The translations under genes were made by a program, and so were the position numbers. From Phycisphaeraceae bacterium (lineage in GTDB: Bacteria > Planctomycetota > Phycisphaerae > Phycisphaerales > UBA1924), in NCBI GenBank assembly GCA_019636565.1, contig JAHBXG010000032.1, positions 1 through 39,221 of the forward strand: DNA of 39,221 nt, given 5' to 3'. Numbering within the stretch: position 1 is the first letter of the stretch; every line of letters starts with the position of its first letter. Shown one piece after another: positions 7,341-15,811 of this stretch. The notes under the pieces were generated by a model. It made no database searches, was not told the DNA's origin, and saw nothing but the letters and a program-made list of their open reading frames with translations.

Positions 7341-9065
7341 TTACGGTCGCGCTGGTATGCGTTCGCCGCGCGGCCCGCGCACTGGCTTCGCAACCGTCAC
7401 CAAATCGGCATCCCGCGCCGCCTTCGCCGCGTCCGCCAAACTCCCGCCCTTCGCTCGCACTCGCCAGAATGCCCGCGTCGCCGCGTCTGTTTGCGCCGCT
7501 GGATGCTCCACGATGCGGGTCATCTTCTCCGCGCCAGCCCGCGTGCCGAGTTGCTTCGGTGTCATTCGCCGAAGCACGCCCGCTACCTGCCTGCCTTGCT
7601 TCGTGTCCTGAAACACAACAGACGCCCGGTTCACCAGTTCGGGAACCCGCGCCGGGTTCAATCCCCGTAAGTTCGGCTGCGCCTGAATCACCACGTTCGG
7701 AGTCGTCGGCCTCGCAAGCCCACCCGTCCTCGCGCGGTTCACGGCATCGACCTGAACCCCGATCGGTTCGCCCCCGGCCCCCTCGCGGCCCAGCAACCGC
7801 CCAAGCGGTGAATTGCCCGGAATGTCCGGCTTCACCACAGGCGATTCGTCCGCGATCGACTTCGGAACACCCCCCCGAACCGCCGACGCCCGCGCCTGCA
7901 ACGCCTTCGCGTCCGCCGCCTTGATCTGCTCAACGCTGCTCATGTACCCGCTGTCATCGACCGCGTGCGCCCAGCGGATCGGCCCGTCTACTTTCGCGGT
8001 CAATGCCTCCCACCTGTCCGGCCCGAGAACGCCCCGCTGCCTTGCCGGGCTTTGTGCGTCAAACCAATTCGACCACGTTTCCAAGTCCTGTACCGTTCCG
8101 TCTACAACGGTCAGGTTTCCAGCCGGACGCCCGCCCACATCGGCTTTTACCACGTCCGCTTCATCGCGCAGAACAGGCGACGAAAAGCACCGGCAATTCG
8201 GCTCATCCGGCACAAGGGGGGCGGCATCCTTCGGATAAATCCTACCGTTCCTCGCGGCGTGTTCCGGCCTCGTGCGATCGTCCAGCGTGGCCCAAATCTG
8301 AATCCCAACGATCAGATCATCGACCTGCCGGTATCCCTCCCGCTGCGCCTCTTCGGCAATCCTGAGCGATTCCGTTCTCGCGATCCGCTGGGCCGAAACC
8401 TTCAACCCCTCCACCGAAGGCTGAATCGCCCGCCTGATCTGGTCTGGTGTCGCCCCGTCCGCGTACATGCGGGTGAGGGTTGATTTCAGTGCATCCTTGT
8501 CCGCGATCTTGTGGCTGAGCGCTTCGAGGCGGTCCTTCCAAGTCCGATCCTGCCCCTGAAACCAGCCGCCGTTATTCACCCAAGCGTTTACCTTCGACTC
8601 AGACGGGGCGCGAAAGACCTTTATCTTGTCGCCTTCCGAAGTGAAATCGCCCGGCTGATTGTTTTTCAGGTCGTCTTCACGAAGCGCAACGATGAAATGC
8701 GATCCGCCAGAATCCCACTTGGGAATCTGCCCGGCCCCTTCAAGAGACTCCCGCATCATGCGGCGAGCGACCCGCTCTCTTTGCCACGGCGTAAGTACCG
8801 TCCAAACCTCCAGCGTCCGCTCCCACGCCCATCGAGCGTGATCCTTGAACGCCTTTTCCATGACGCGCGGCAACTCGCGACGGAACGCATCGACCGCCTC
8901 TGCGGGCTTCAACGATCCGTCGTCGATCTGTTTCGATACCTTCGCCCAGACCTGATCGGCCAGTTTCCCGATCATGGCAACCATCGCCCGCGCACGCTCG
9001 ACCGCCAGCGCGTGCCGGATATGGTTTCGGCTTGCGATTTCCTTCGACTGGCGGGCGGCGTTCAC
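7341..9065 (-). CDS. MuF / SPP1 gp7-like head morphogenesis protein with long C-terminal extension
   Basis: This 574-residue protein starts at GTG 9065, preceded by GAGGTGAG. It is a minor head protein that binds the portal and is packaged with DNA. Residues 224-300 hold the MuF signature: RIARTESLRIAEEAQREGY, then W258 with LDDRTRPEHAARNGRIY, and PNCRC at 289-293. The N-terminal 220 residues are helical, as usual. The last 270 residues (after 300) go beyond the MuF domain and are Ala/Arg/Pro-rich with a basic C-terminus. I see no known toxin or enzyme motif in this extension. It lies between portal and protease, the classic order. Confidence 0.85.
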   Translation of the reverse strand: MNAARQSKEIASRNHIRHALAVERARAMVAMIGKLADQVWAKVSKQIDDGSLKPAEAVDAFRRELPRVMEKAFKDHARWAWERTLEVWTVLTPWQRERVARRMMRESLEGAGQIPKWDSGGSHFIVALREDDLKNNQPGDFTSEGDKIKVFRAPSESKVNAWVNNGGWFQGQDRTWKDRLEALSHKIADKDALKSTLTRMYADGATPDQIRRAIQPSVEGLKVSAQRIARTESLRIAEEAQREGYRQVDDLIVGIQIWATLDDRTRPEHAARNGRIYPKDAAPLVPDEPNCRCFSSPVLRDEADVVKADVGGRPAGNLTVVDGTVQDLETWSNWFDAQSPARQRGVLGPDRWEALTAKVDGPIRWAHAVDDSGYMSSVEQIKAADAKALQARASAVRGGVPKSIADESPVVKPDIPGNSPLGRLLGREGAGGEPIGVQVDAVNRARTGGLARPTTPNVVIQAQPNLRGLNPARVPELVNRASVVFQDTKQGRQVAGVLRRMTPKQLGTRAGAEKMTRIVEHPAAQTDAATRAFWRVRAKGGSLADAAKAARDADLVTVAKPVRGPRGERIPARP

Positions 9066-9073
9066 GGCTCACC

Positions 9074-10579
9074 TCACTGCGCCGGGTTCGGCTGGGGCGG
9101 GTTCTGGTCCTGCGGTGCGGTCTGATCGACCGGTGGCGCGCCAAACCCGGCAAGAGCCAAGTCGTCTTCCCGCTGGATGCTCGCCTGTTCCTGCGCGTAG
9201 TCCAAGCCTTCTTTCGCCGCCCACGATTCCTTCGACAGCACGCCCGCCTGATTCTGAATCTGCGAAACCTGCGCCTCTTCCAGCGTCTGACCTTGCCCGG
9301 TCCCCGGCGCAATCACGCTGATCTTGACCCGCTTCAACTGCTCCGGCGTAAAACCCTTTGCCTTCAGGATTGGGCCTTCCATGATTTCGCGGAAGCGGCC
9401 CGTATACGAAGCCTGTTTTCGGTTGACCATGTACCCGGTCGGGCCTTCGCTGATTTCGGCGTTGGAATACTTGCCGTCCAGTTTCCCGGTCATCATCCAT
9501 TCCGGCAGGATCATCGCTGAACACGCGGCCCGCAGATTCGCCTGCACGGCCTCGGTCATCTTCAGCACGTCAACCGAAGTTGTGGGAAACTCGTATTTCG
9601 TCTTTGCCGGTGCGTCGATCACGGTACCCGGCTTGCGGTACTCGGTCGTCACGTCCTGCCCGTTCGCCTTTGTCCGCGTGCGATCAGCCTGCCCCGCTAC
9701 GAACGCGCCCACAACCCCCGGCGTGGCCTCGTGGTATCGGATGTATGGAATCGAACTTTGGATCGTGGCGGTACGGGTGACGCACTCAAGCGATTGCATC
9801 GCCGCCGTCAGCGCCGCACGCGGAGTCCAGAGCGTCGAAATGCCGCGCGGCACGTTGCTGTCCGCGTTGCTTTTCATGTGGTACACGTCGTCAGCCGGAA
9901 GATACTTCCCGCCGATGTAGTACCCGTGGATGATCGCGGCATCTTCGCTGTCGATGTCAACGCCGAATTGGATGTTGCCCTGCGCCTCTGAAACATTGCC
10001 TAAAGGCGTAGACATCTCATTCGGCTCGCGGAACCGAAGCGCCGCCTCTGATTCGTTGTCGGGTTCGTACGCGACCAGAATAAACTCGCCGTCCCGCTCC
10101 CCGCGCCGAACCGCCTCCTGCTCAATCTCGCCCAGCCGGTATTCGTCAACCGCCTCGTCCATTGCGGCCTGCACCTCTTCGGCGAGCGCCTTGTCCGATG
10201 CCGAGTTCTTATCGCGCGGGCTTGCCTTGTACGAAAAGCCCGAGCCGCAGATGTACGAAACAAGGTTTTCGACCGCGTTCCGCGCAAACGGGTTTTTGTG
10301 GGCCAATTCGCGGCATCGGCTGATATGCGCCAAGTGCTCTCGTTGGCTGGTGAACCCCCAGCAAACGCCCTGCGACAACGCAAGCGCCCCGGCCTGCGAT
10401 TGCCCCACAACCCATCCGTCCAGACCCGGCCAGCCGAGTTCGTCCAGTTCCGAGTTCGCGTTGCTGTACGCGGTTTCAAACGCGGTAGCCTCGGCAATCA
10501 GAGCAAGCCTCTCGCGGTGTTCGCGGAGTTGCTTTGTAGTCATCTCGTGAAGCGGTGTTTTCTTTGTGGGCTTAGGCAT
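9074..10579 (-). CDS. Portal protein
   Basis: This 501-residue protein forms the ring at the head vertex through which DNA passes. The start is ATG 10579 (MPKPTKKTPLHEM), overlapping the end of the beta-helix gene; the open frame reaches further upstream but inside that gene. Portal features are: a helical N-terminus, 'NPFARNAVENLVSYICGSGF' at about residues 100-120, 'RDGEFILVAYEP' in the core, and 'AACSAMILPEWMMTG' followed by 'SNAEISEGPTGYMVNRKQAS', the typical conserved late region. The C-terminal 80 residues are helical and Gln/Pro-rich. Position between terminase and MuF agrees. Confidence 0.87.
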   Translation of the reverse strand: MPKPTKKTPLHEMTTKQLREHRERLALIAEATAFETAYSNANSELDELGWPGLDGWVVGQSQAGALALSQGVCWGFTSQREHLAHISRCRELAHKNPFARNAVENLVSYICGSGFSYKASPRDKNSASDKALAEEVQAAMDEAVDEYRLGEIEQEAVRRGERDGEFILVAYEPDNESEAALRFREPNEMSTPLGNVSEAQGNIQFGVDIDSEDAAIIHGYYIGGKYLPADDVYHMKSNADSNVPRGISTLWTPRAALTAAMQSLECVTRTATIQSSIPYIRYHEATPGVVGAFVAGQADRTRTKANGQDVTTEYRKPGTVIDAPAKTKYEFPTTSVDVLKMTEAVQANLRAACSAMILPEWMMTGKLDGKYSNAEISEGPTGYMVNRKQASYTGRFREIMEGPILKAKGFTPEQLKRVKISVIAPGTGQGQTLEEAQVSQIQNQAGVLSKESWAAKEGLDYAQEQASIQREDDLALAGFGAPPVDQTAPQDQNPPQPNPAQ

Positions 10580-11720
10580 ATCCGCTTTCAATGAACGCGG
10601 GCGGCTGCATGATCGCGCCGAACCCGCCGCCCGACCTTCGATACCCAAGCGGCCCAATATCCTGCGATCCAACGATCGAAGCGCCGACAGCGGGAGATGT
10701 CGCCACAAGGCGGAAGTCCGTTCCGCCCGTCGAGTCCCTGTAGTCCGACGCCGCCGCGCCCGTATCGGTTGTGACAGCGGCCATGATCGGCCAATCGTCC
10801 GATCCTACATCCGCCGCCGCGTTGTCGCGTGTTCGGTTGCCGATGCGGAAAACGGGCCGGTTGCTCGTGCCCGAGTTGCCGTTGTTCCAAGCGTGGTTAC
10901 CGTCCGTGAGCATGTTGTTCAGCAACGCTGGCGGATATGTCGCGGCGATGTTGGCGAGGAAAACGTGATCGTAACTCGCACCAACCCTGATCGTATTGTT
11001 TGCGATCATGTGGTACGGCGTGACGGTGTTGCACAGAATTCCGTGATTTCCATTAGAAACTATAACGCAATTAATAATGGACGCCGGGTGCGAGTCCAAC
11101 CGGATCGCTCCACCGCCGGATGCCGTGGAGTTTGATTCAAAGTAGCACCCGTACGAATATCCAGCCGATGAAACGTACATTGCACCAACGCCACTTGTTC
11201 CAACGCCGGAAGCGATAATCTCACAGTTTACGAACAGTGAACCGGCAAACGCCTGATCCGCCGCCCGGTTGCTGGAAGTGTTGCTTGTGTGGTTGATCGA
11301 GCAGAGCCGCGCCATGCTCCCGATGGTCGAGAGTTTGACAACCGCGTTGGCGGAGATCGTTCCGGTGACCTTGAGCCCTTCGATGATCGTGTAGTTCTTT
11401 GAGACGTACTGATAAGTTCCGCCGCCGTCGATGACAGGGAAGTTGGTGGTCGTGAGTTTGAGAGTCTTGGGGTCTTGTACTGCGGAAACGGTCAGATCGC
11501 CGATCGTGCTGTTGTACCCGCGGAAGATCAGGGGGCTGGCGACGGTGCCCGCACCGGTGGGGATCATGTCGGCGGAAAGGGTGTAGTTCCCCTTCTTGAT
11601 GTTGACGCGATCCCCGGCGACGGCGGTGCCTAGGGCCTCCTGTAGGGTCCACGGGCTCCCGATGGTCCCGCTCCCGCCCCCCAGCGCGTCGTCCGTCACA
11701 TAGCGTTCGACAAGTGCCAT
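10572..11720 (-). CDS. Right-handed parallel beta-helix protein, probable virion adhesin or enzyme
   Basis: This 382-residue protein starts at ATG 11720, sharing one base with the stop of the upstream-transcribed frame (TAATG arrangement). It has the layout of a pectate-lyase-like beta-helix. The start is a 'gdDa..GGSGTIGSPWTLQEA' cap with AGDRVNIKKGNYTL, followed by repeated short strands with Asn/Gly turns (IIEGLKVTGTI, INCVIVSNGNHGILCN, MIANNTI). The end, TSPAVGASIVGSQDIGPLGY, resembles the usual C-terminal cap of such helices ('SPaiDaG....DiGa'). Phage proteins of this fold are often receptor-binding or polysaccharide-degrading. The position between membrane proteins and portal, far from the tail tip genes, is unusual. 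Confidence 0.72.
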   Translation of the reverse strand: MALVERYVTDDALGGGSGTIGSPWTLQEALGTAVAGDRVNIKKGNYTLSADMIPTGAGTVASPLIFRGYNSTIGDLTVSAVQDPKTLKLTTTNFPVIDGGGTYQYVSKNYTIIEGLKVTGTISANAVVKLSTIGSMARLCSINHTSNTSSNRAADQAFAGSLFVNCEIIASGVGTSGVGAMYVSSAGYSYGCYFESNSTASGGGAIRLDSHPASIINCVIVSNGNHGILCNTVTPYHMIANNTIRVGASYDHVFLANIAATYPPALLNNMLTDGNHAWNNGNSGTSNRPVFRIGNRTRDNAAADVGSDDWPIMAAVTTDTGAAASDYRDSTGGTDFRLVATSPAVGASIVGSQDIGPLGYRRSGGGFGAIMQPPAFIESGYA

Positions 11721-12139
11721 TACTTCCCCGCCCCTTTCATCGACCCGCGAAGTTCAGCCGCCCACACGGACAAGTCCCGCAGTTGCTTCTCGTGTTCGTT
11801 GAGGCGGCTCGTATTGCTGTCGATCATGCGAACCGTGCTGGCTCGGTCTGTCGATGCGTCCGATGCCGAGTACCGAGATGCCGTCGCCGCTCCAACCAGT
11901 TGCCGCAGTTCCGAAATCTGCGAGCCCTGATTCTCAACGATCGTCCCCATTCGGATAACCGAACCGTTCAGCGTCCACAGCACACCGCAAAGGGCAACGG
12001 TTGCGGCGGTGAACGCGGTCGTAATCGCCGCCGTGCCCCAGCCGATCACGGACTTGCTGATACGGAATCCCTCGCGGGAAATATCGTCTTGCGAACTCAA
12101 AGGCGAGTCTCCGAGAGTTTGGGGTCCGATTCGGGTCAT
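11720..12139 (-). CDS. Single-pass membrane protein with coiled coil
   Basis: This 139-residue protein starts at ATG 12139 in an ATGA overlap with the gene before it. After a 30-residue polar N-terminus there is one strong membrane segment (about residues 33-57, GWGTAAITTAFTAATVALCG). It is followed by a predicted coiled-coil region containing TRLNEHEKQLRDLSVW. The topology resembles small accessory membrane proteins near phage lysis genes. It is transcribed together with a second membrane protein (12136-12795), so the two may act as a holin/spanin-like pair, but no family signature supports this directly. Confidence 0.55.
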   Translation of the reverse strand: MTRIGPQTLGDSPLSSQDDISREGFRISKSVIGWGTAAITTAFTAATVALCGVLWTLNGSVIRMGTIVENQGSQISELRQLVGAATASRYSASDASTDRASTVRMIDSNTSRLNEHEKQLRDLSVWAAELRGSMKGAGK

Positions 12140-12795
12140 GGAATCTTCACCGCCACGGGCTTTGAAGCGGCCTTCTGCTCAGCCCTACGCTGGGCCTTCC
12201 ACGCTGCGTCGTACATCGGGTCACTCGCCCGGCGAACCGCGATCGACCTGTCCAGTTCCGGCGTCGGGTTGCTTTCCAGCGCTTCCGCATCCAGTTTCGC
12301 TTGCCCCTTCGCCTTTGCGGGAAGGATCGCGGCGAAATGCGAGCCGACAAACACAAAGAACGCTCTGATCGGAGCAGCCAGCCCGAAGTAGAACAACGCA
12401 AACAGCGCACCCGCACCGATGATTATCCAGACGCCACCCTCCAGCAACTGCGCCCACCACGGGGTAATGTCTTTCACGCGAGTAACCGCCTCATGCACCT
12501 TGCGGGTTTCAACCTTGATGTCCGCCGCCGCTTGCTTGATCCCGTTCAGGTGTCCTTCGGCGTCTTTGTTGCCAGCAACGGCGGGCTCAAGTGCTCGTGA
12601 GTGATCCGAAATCCTGTCGGCAAGCGTTTCGGTATTGCTGGCGGCGCGTGAGATGTCCTTCGTTCCAGAGTGACACCCCGCACAAAACCACGCCACAGCG
12701 CCCAACAGCACCAGACCGGCAACCCACCCCCAGCGCGTGAACGATCGGGACGCAAACCCCATCCAGCCGTTCGCAAATGTCGCATTCGACCGCAT
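12136..12795 (-). CDS. Membrane protein with two membrane segments; lysis candidate
   Basis: This 219-residue protein starts at ATG 12795, with GGGAG six bases upstream; the frame is open further upstream to 12819. The N-terminal hydrophobic segment (WGWVAGLVLLGAVAWFCAGC) ends in Cys in a lipobox-like but non-canonical setting. Residues about 45-105 are a coiled-coil-like region (ADRISDHSRALEPAVAGNKD). A second membrane stretch follows (GGVWIIIGAGALFALFYFGL), and the C-terminal 75 residues are charged. The pairing with the downstream small membrane protein hints at a role in lysis or the virion membrane step, but this is inference. Confidence 0.5.
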   Translation of the reverse strand: MRSNATFANGWMGFASRSFTRWGWVAGLVLLGAVAWFCAGCHSGTKDISRAASNTETLADRISDHSRALEPAVAGNKDAEGHLNGIKQAAADIKVETRKVHEAVTRVKDITPWWAQLLEGGVWIIIGAGALFALFYFGLAAPIRAFFVFVGSHFAAILPAKAKGQAKLDAEALESNPTPELDRSIAVRRASDPMYDAAWKAQRRAEQKAASKPVAVKIP

Positions 12796-12857
12796 CGCCG
12801 CTCCCGAAATCGCCCGCACACTTCACTCGGGCGGGCACGAGCGCGGCACCGTGCCGC

Positions 12858-13166
12858 TTATCCAAGCACAACCGCAATGCCGTACGTCGCAGTACCGCTC
12901 GCGGTCTTTACGTTCACCTGTTCGATCAACGGGCCAGCCGCACGCCCCTGATACTGCGTGAAAACCATCCCCTGCCCGGCTTCCAGTTGCATGTACGCGG
13001 TATCGTGCAGGCTCGGTATATTCACCAGCAGCGGAACCGCGCTGGTCGTCTCGCAGATCACGGCAATACTTCGGCATCCGAACCCGTCCGACCCGCCGTT
13101 CTTTGTGGACTTGAACGCCGCCGCTGCGACTGAGGTTGCCGATTGTCCGTATGCAGCGCGTGCCAT
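12858..13166 (-). CDS. Small beta-rich protein, probable virion component
   Basis: This 102-residue protein starts at ATG 13166 (MARAAYGQSATSVAAAAFKS), chosen because AGGGG lies 12 bases upstream; the frame is open to 13262 but without a better site. The start overlaps the end of the sigma-like gene by about 110 bases. The sequence is beta-rich and small-residue-rich (FGCRSIAVICETTSAVPLLV, QLEAGQGMVFTQYQG, ASGTATYGIAVVLG), like single-domain surface or cement proteins. No family is recognised. Confidence 0.5.
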   Translation of the reverse strand: MARAAYGQSATSVAAAAFKSTKNGGSDGFGCRSIAVICETTSAVPLLVNIPSLHDTAYMQLEAGQGMVFTQYQGRAAGPLIEQVNVKTASGTATYGIAVVLG

Positions 13167-13690
13167 GACATTTGCCCCTGAGCGCAGCGCCGAACGTCGG
13201 CGAGCATCCGATTGAGATTCGTTTGCGAGGGGACAATCCCGCGCGTCTTGGTGGGGCCGCAACCAAGCCGCGCCTCCGCTGCCCGCGTCAGTTTGGCATT
13301 CAGCCCGCGAAGCGAACCATGCCGGATGAAATACAGCAGCACCAGCCGCACCGGCTCGGGCGCGTCAAGCAACAAAGACCGCAGCCGCAACTCGTGCGAA
13401 GGCGATAGCGCCGCCCGCCGTTCTGGTACATGGTCAAGCGAATCGCTGGCGCTCGCCCGCACCGTCGATCCCTGCCCGTACATTCCATGCTTCCGCTTCA
13501 CGTCGATCGCCCGGCAACGTATGGCACGCCGCACGGTATAGCGAAACCGCTTCGCGCTGTTGCCAACGAACTTCATTGCAACCGTGTTCGCGGCCATCCA
13601 TGCTTCGGCGCGGTCCTCTGCCGCAACCCGCGAGCGCGTGACCTCTTCTAGCACAATTGCTGCCCTCGCGTCCATGCTGAGAACACTCAT
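13058..13690 (-). CDS. Sigma-70/ECF-like helix-turn-helix protein in the packaging module
   Basis: This 210-residue basic protein starts at ATG 13690, nine bases after the large terminase gene. Residues about 20-70 (VAAEDRAEAWMAANTVAMKF and VRRAIRCRAIDVKRKHG) recall sigma region 2, where 'N..iD..Rr' is typical. Residues about 95-170 (ELRLRSLLLDAPEPVRLVLL, then ARLG and a likely recognition helix TNLNRMLADVRRCA) recall region 4 with its 'LPe..R.v..L' helix. An insert separates the parts. This is a weak, motif-level match. It could be a late-gene transcription factor. The last 36 codons overlap the next gene, so the true end of the functional part may be earlier. Confidence 0.45.
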   Translation of the reverse strand: MSVLSMDARAAIVLEEVTRSRVAAEDRAEAWMAANTVAMKFVGNSAKRFRYTVRRAIRCRAIDVKRKHGMYGQGSTVRASASDSLDHVPERRAALSPSHELRLRSLLLDAPEPVRLVLLYFIRHGSLRGLNAKLTRAAEARLGCGPTKTRGIVPSQTNLNRMLADVRRCAQGQMSWHALHTDNRQPQSQRRRSSPQRTAGRTGSDAEVLP

Positions 13691-13699
13691 GCGCGCAGG

Positions 13700-15256
13700 T
13701 TATGCCTGAGCAAGTCCGGTCTGGGCAAGCAAGAGCCGGATTCCCATTTCGAGCGCATCGGGTCCGTCGTCATGTTCGCCGCCGGGAAACTCCCGCAACT
13801 GATCGAACAGGAGTCTGGTCCCCTTGCTGTGTCGTTTGAACCGGAACCGGCGCTGACTGAGGTACGGCCCGCAACGGCGGATGCGGATTCCCTTCGATGC
13901 GTCCGGCTTGATCCCTACCACCGGAATGAGAATCTTCATGGCCTTCGATTGCCTGTCGATTTCGGACGCTACCCACGTTTGGAATGCCACATCCTCGGTC
14001 CCGATCATGTTCGCCATGACCGCCTGTTGCTGGGTGATTGCGTCGGCTGCGATTTTGTCGATTGGGCGGCGGGCAAGGTCCGCGTCAACGTACACGTTTC
14101 CATCCTCGCCCAGCCCCACCGTGACGATTGCCGAGAAGTCGCCCCGCTTCGCGTCCCGGCCAGTGGAGGGGTCGATTGCTACAACCCGGCAAACGGTCAT
14201 CGGCCATTCCTCGAACCAAATGTCGTCGCCCTCGAACACCGATTCCGGCCATTCGACCGAATCCACGCTGATCGGGTTCGCCTGCCGTTCCCGCTCGAAT
14301 GCAAGATGACCTTCGGACGCCCTTTCGACCATGAGCGCGTACAGGCTCACCCGGTCAGGCCAAAGGACTTCGGCCCCTTTGTGCATCGCCTCCCGGTTCG
14401 CTTCGTAGAACGCAAGCGCCTTCGCCTCCCGCTCCGGGTCCGCGCCGTCGGTCAGGATGGATTCCCACTCCCCCCAAAGGTCCATCGCGTCCGGCCATGC
14501 GGAAATTGACCGGAACGTGTGCCCCTGCCAATTCGGGCGCTTTTCCAGCCTACAGACCACGCAATCCCGGTGTATCGCGTTCCCGGCTACAAACACGTTG
14601 CACCGTGGATCGCCAGCCTTCATGAGTTCGCCGTTGAACCATGTTTCGGTTCGCTGCCTGAGCCGGGGGGACCAAAGGTGTTTGTCGCCCTGAATGTCGT
14701 CACCGATGATCTTGGTCGGGCGCTTGTCCCGGTTGCGTGAACCGCGAAGGCTCTTGCCCGTTCCGAGCGATTCGATAACCGCCCCGTTGCGGAGCCTGAG
14801 TTTGTCCTGTTGCCAGACCGGCCCCGGACCAGTAGCGTGTGGGTAGAGCGCCGCCAGAATCTCGTTTGTTTCCAACTCCTCGCGGATCGGGTAGAGCAAC
14901 TTTTCGGCAAGGTCCGCCGTTTCGGACGCAATCAGGGTGTATTCCTCCACGCCCTCGACAGCATCGCGTAACACCCCCGCAAGCGAGAGCAGTACCGACT
15001 TGCCGGTATCGCGCGGACCGGCGTACGCGAACCGCCCTCCCCGCTGGGTACGCGCCGCGTCACTATCGGCGGCAATCTGCCGATGCAGGTCATTGAAATC
15101 GAGGGTCGTGTACTTGGGGAGAATGAGCCGGGTCCAATCGAGCAGGCCCAGCGTTCTAGGGTCGGGAAGTTGGCCCATCTCGGCCACGCGCTTTCGGCCC
15201 GCGAGTTTCGCCGCAGACGACTTGCTGCGAGCGTCTACCCATGCGGTGAGGTTCAC
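13700..15256 (-). CDS. terL: Terminase large subunit
   Basis: This 518-residue protein is the packaging motor ATPase and headful or site nuclease. The start is GTG 15256, coupled to the small subunit stop by a GTGA overlap. A Walker A-like motif is AGPRDTGKS at residues 79-87; the Walker B is TKIIGDDI at 181-188. The nuclease domain begins about residue 356, with the first catalytic Asp in VVAIDPSTGRDAKRGDFSAI (D362) and the last acidic residues in GEHDDGPDALEMG near the C-terminus. Length is normal for the family. Together with the gene before it, it forms the terminase. Confidence 0.92.
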   Translation of the reverse strand: MNLTAWVDARSKSSAAKLAGRKRVAEMGQLPDPRTLGLLDWTRLILPKYTTLDFNDLHRQIAADSDAARTQRGGRFAYAGPRDTGKSVLLSLAGVLRDAVEGVEEYTLIASETADLAEKLLYPIREELETNEILAALYPHATGPGPVWQQDKLRLRNGAVIESLGTGKSLRGSRNRDKRPTKIIGDDIQGDKHLWSPRLRQRTETWFNGELMKAGDPRCNVFVAGNAIHRDCVVCRLEKRPNWQGHTFRSISAWPDAMDLWGEWESILTDGADPEREAKALAFYEANREAMHKGAEVLWPDRVSLYALMVERASEGHLAFERERQANPISVDSVEWPESVFEGDDIWFEEWPMTVCRVVAIDPSTGRDAKRGDFSAIVTVGLGEDGNVYVDADLARRPIDKIAADAITQQQAVMANMIGTEDVAFQTWVASEIDRQSKAMKILIPVVGIKPDASKGIRIRRCGPYLSQRRFRFKRHSKGTRLLFDQLREFPGGEHDDGPDALEMGIRLLLAQTGLAQA

Positions 15257-15723
15257 GGCTTGGCCTCGGGTTCGGGCTTGGGTTCCGATTTCGCCTCGAT
15301 GCCCGGCTGCGACTGGTTCGTTTCCCGGCCCTCGGCCTCTTCGATTGCGCGAATGCGGAGTTCCAGATCATCGGTTTGCAGATGATCGCGGGAGAGACGG
15401 ATCACTTCGGCGGCTGCCTGTGTCCGAGCGCCCGGCGAAGCGTCTTCGTTGTCCATAACCGCTTCAAGCGTCCGCCACGCTTTGGAAATCAGGCCCATCG
15501 CCTGAGCCACGCCGATACGAAACATCTCTCGGCGGGCCTCGATGAACATTTCGCGCACGATCGGATTTCTGGACAGACGATACCCGGCTCCGGTTTCGAT
15601 GCCGATTGCCTTTGACGCCGATCGAACGCTCCCGTGTTTCACGAGGGCGCGAACAAACTCTTCGTGTCGCATCTCGCTAGGCGGGCGCGTAGCACCCCCG
15701 GGGGTTGTGTGCCGCTTCGCCAC
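15253..15723 (-). CDS. terS: Terminase small subunit
   Basis: This 156-residue DNA-binding subunit of the terminase starts at GTG 15723. Residues about 20-60 contain a helix-turn-helix (FVRALVKHGSVRSASKAIGI then AGYRLSRNPIVREMF), as in many small terminases. It is followed by a long helical oligomerisation part with AAAEVIRLSRDHLQ, and a Pro/Glu/Lys-rich tail that may contact the large subunit. Its placement, coupled to the large subunit gene, is the main support. The start is not sharply defined because its ribosome binding site is weak. Confidence 0.8.
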   Translation of the reverse strand: MAKRHTTPGGATRPPSEMRHEEFVRALVKHGSVRSASKAIGIETGAGYRLSRNPIVREMFIEARREMFRIGVAQAMGLISKAWRTLEAVMDNEDASPGARTQAAAEVIRLSRDHLQTDDLELRIRAIEEAEGRETNQSQPGIEAKSEPKPEPEAKP

Positions 15724-15775
15724 GCCCTATGTTCGTTTCTCCACCCTCGAATACGCTTTTCGTCGGTCGGGGTTG

Positions 15776-15788
15776 AAAAACGGTTTTT
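15776..15788. promoter_or_regulatory. AAAAAC-G-GTTTTT palindrome upstream of the terminase genes
   Basis: A perfect inverted repeat of six bases with one central base lies in the 88-base gap between the end of the early genes and the small terminase start. Together with the AT-rich neighbourhood it is a plausible operator or part of a late promoter. No clear -10/-35 pair was found with it, so this is a candidate only. Confidence 0.35.
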
Positions 15789-15811
15789 GGGGTAATACAA
15801 AAGCAGAAATG

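Noticed and set aside
7341..8200. Toxin domain in the C-terminal extension of the MuF-like protein
   Set aside because: MuF proteins can carry toxins, but this extension is Ala/Arg/Pro-rich and shows no catalytic motif that I recognise.
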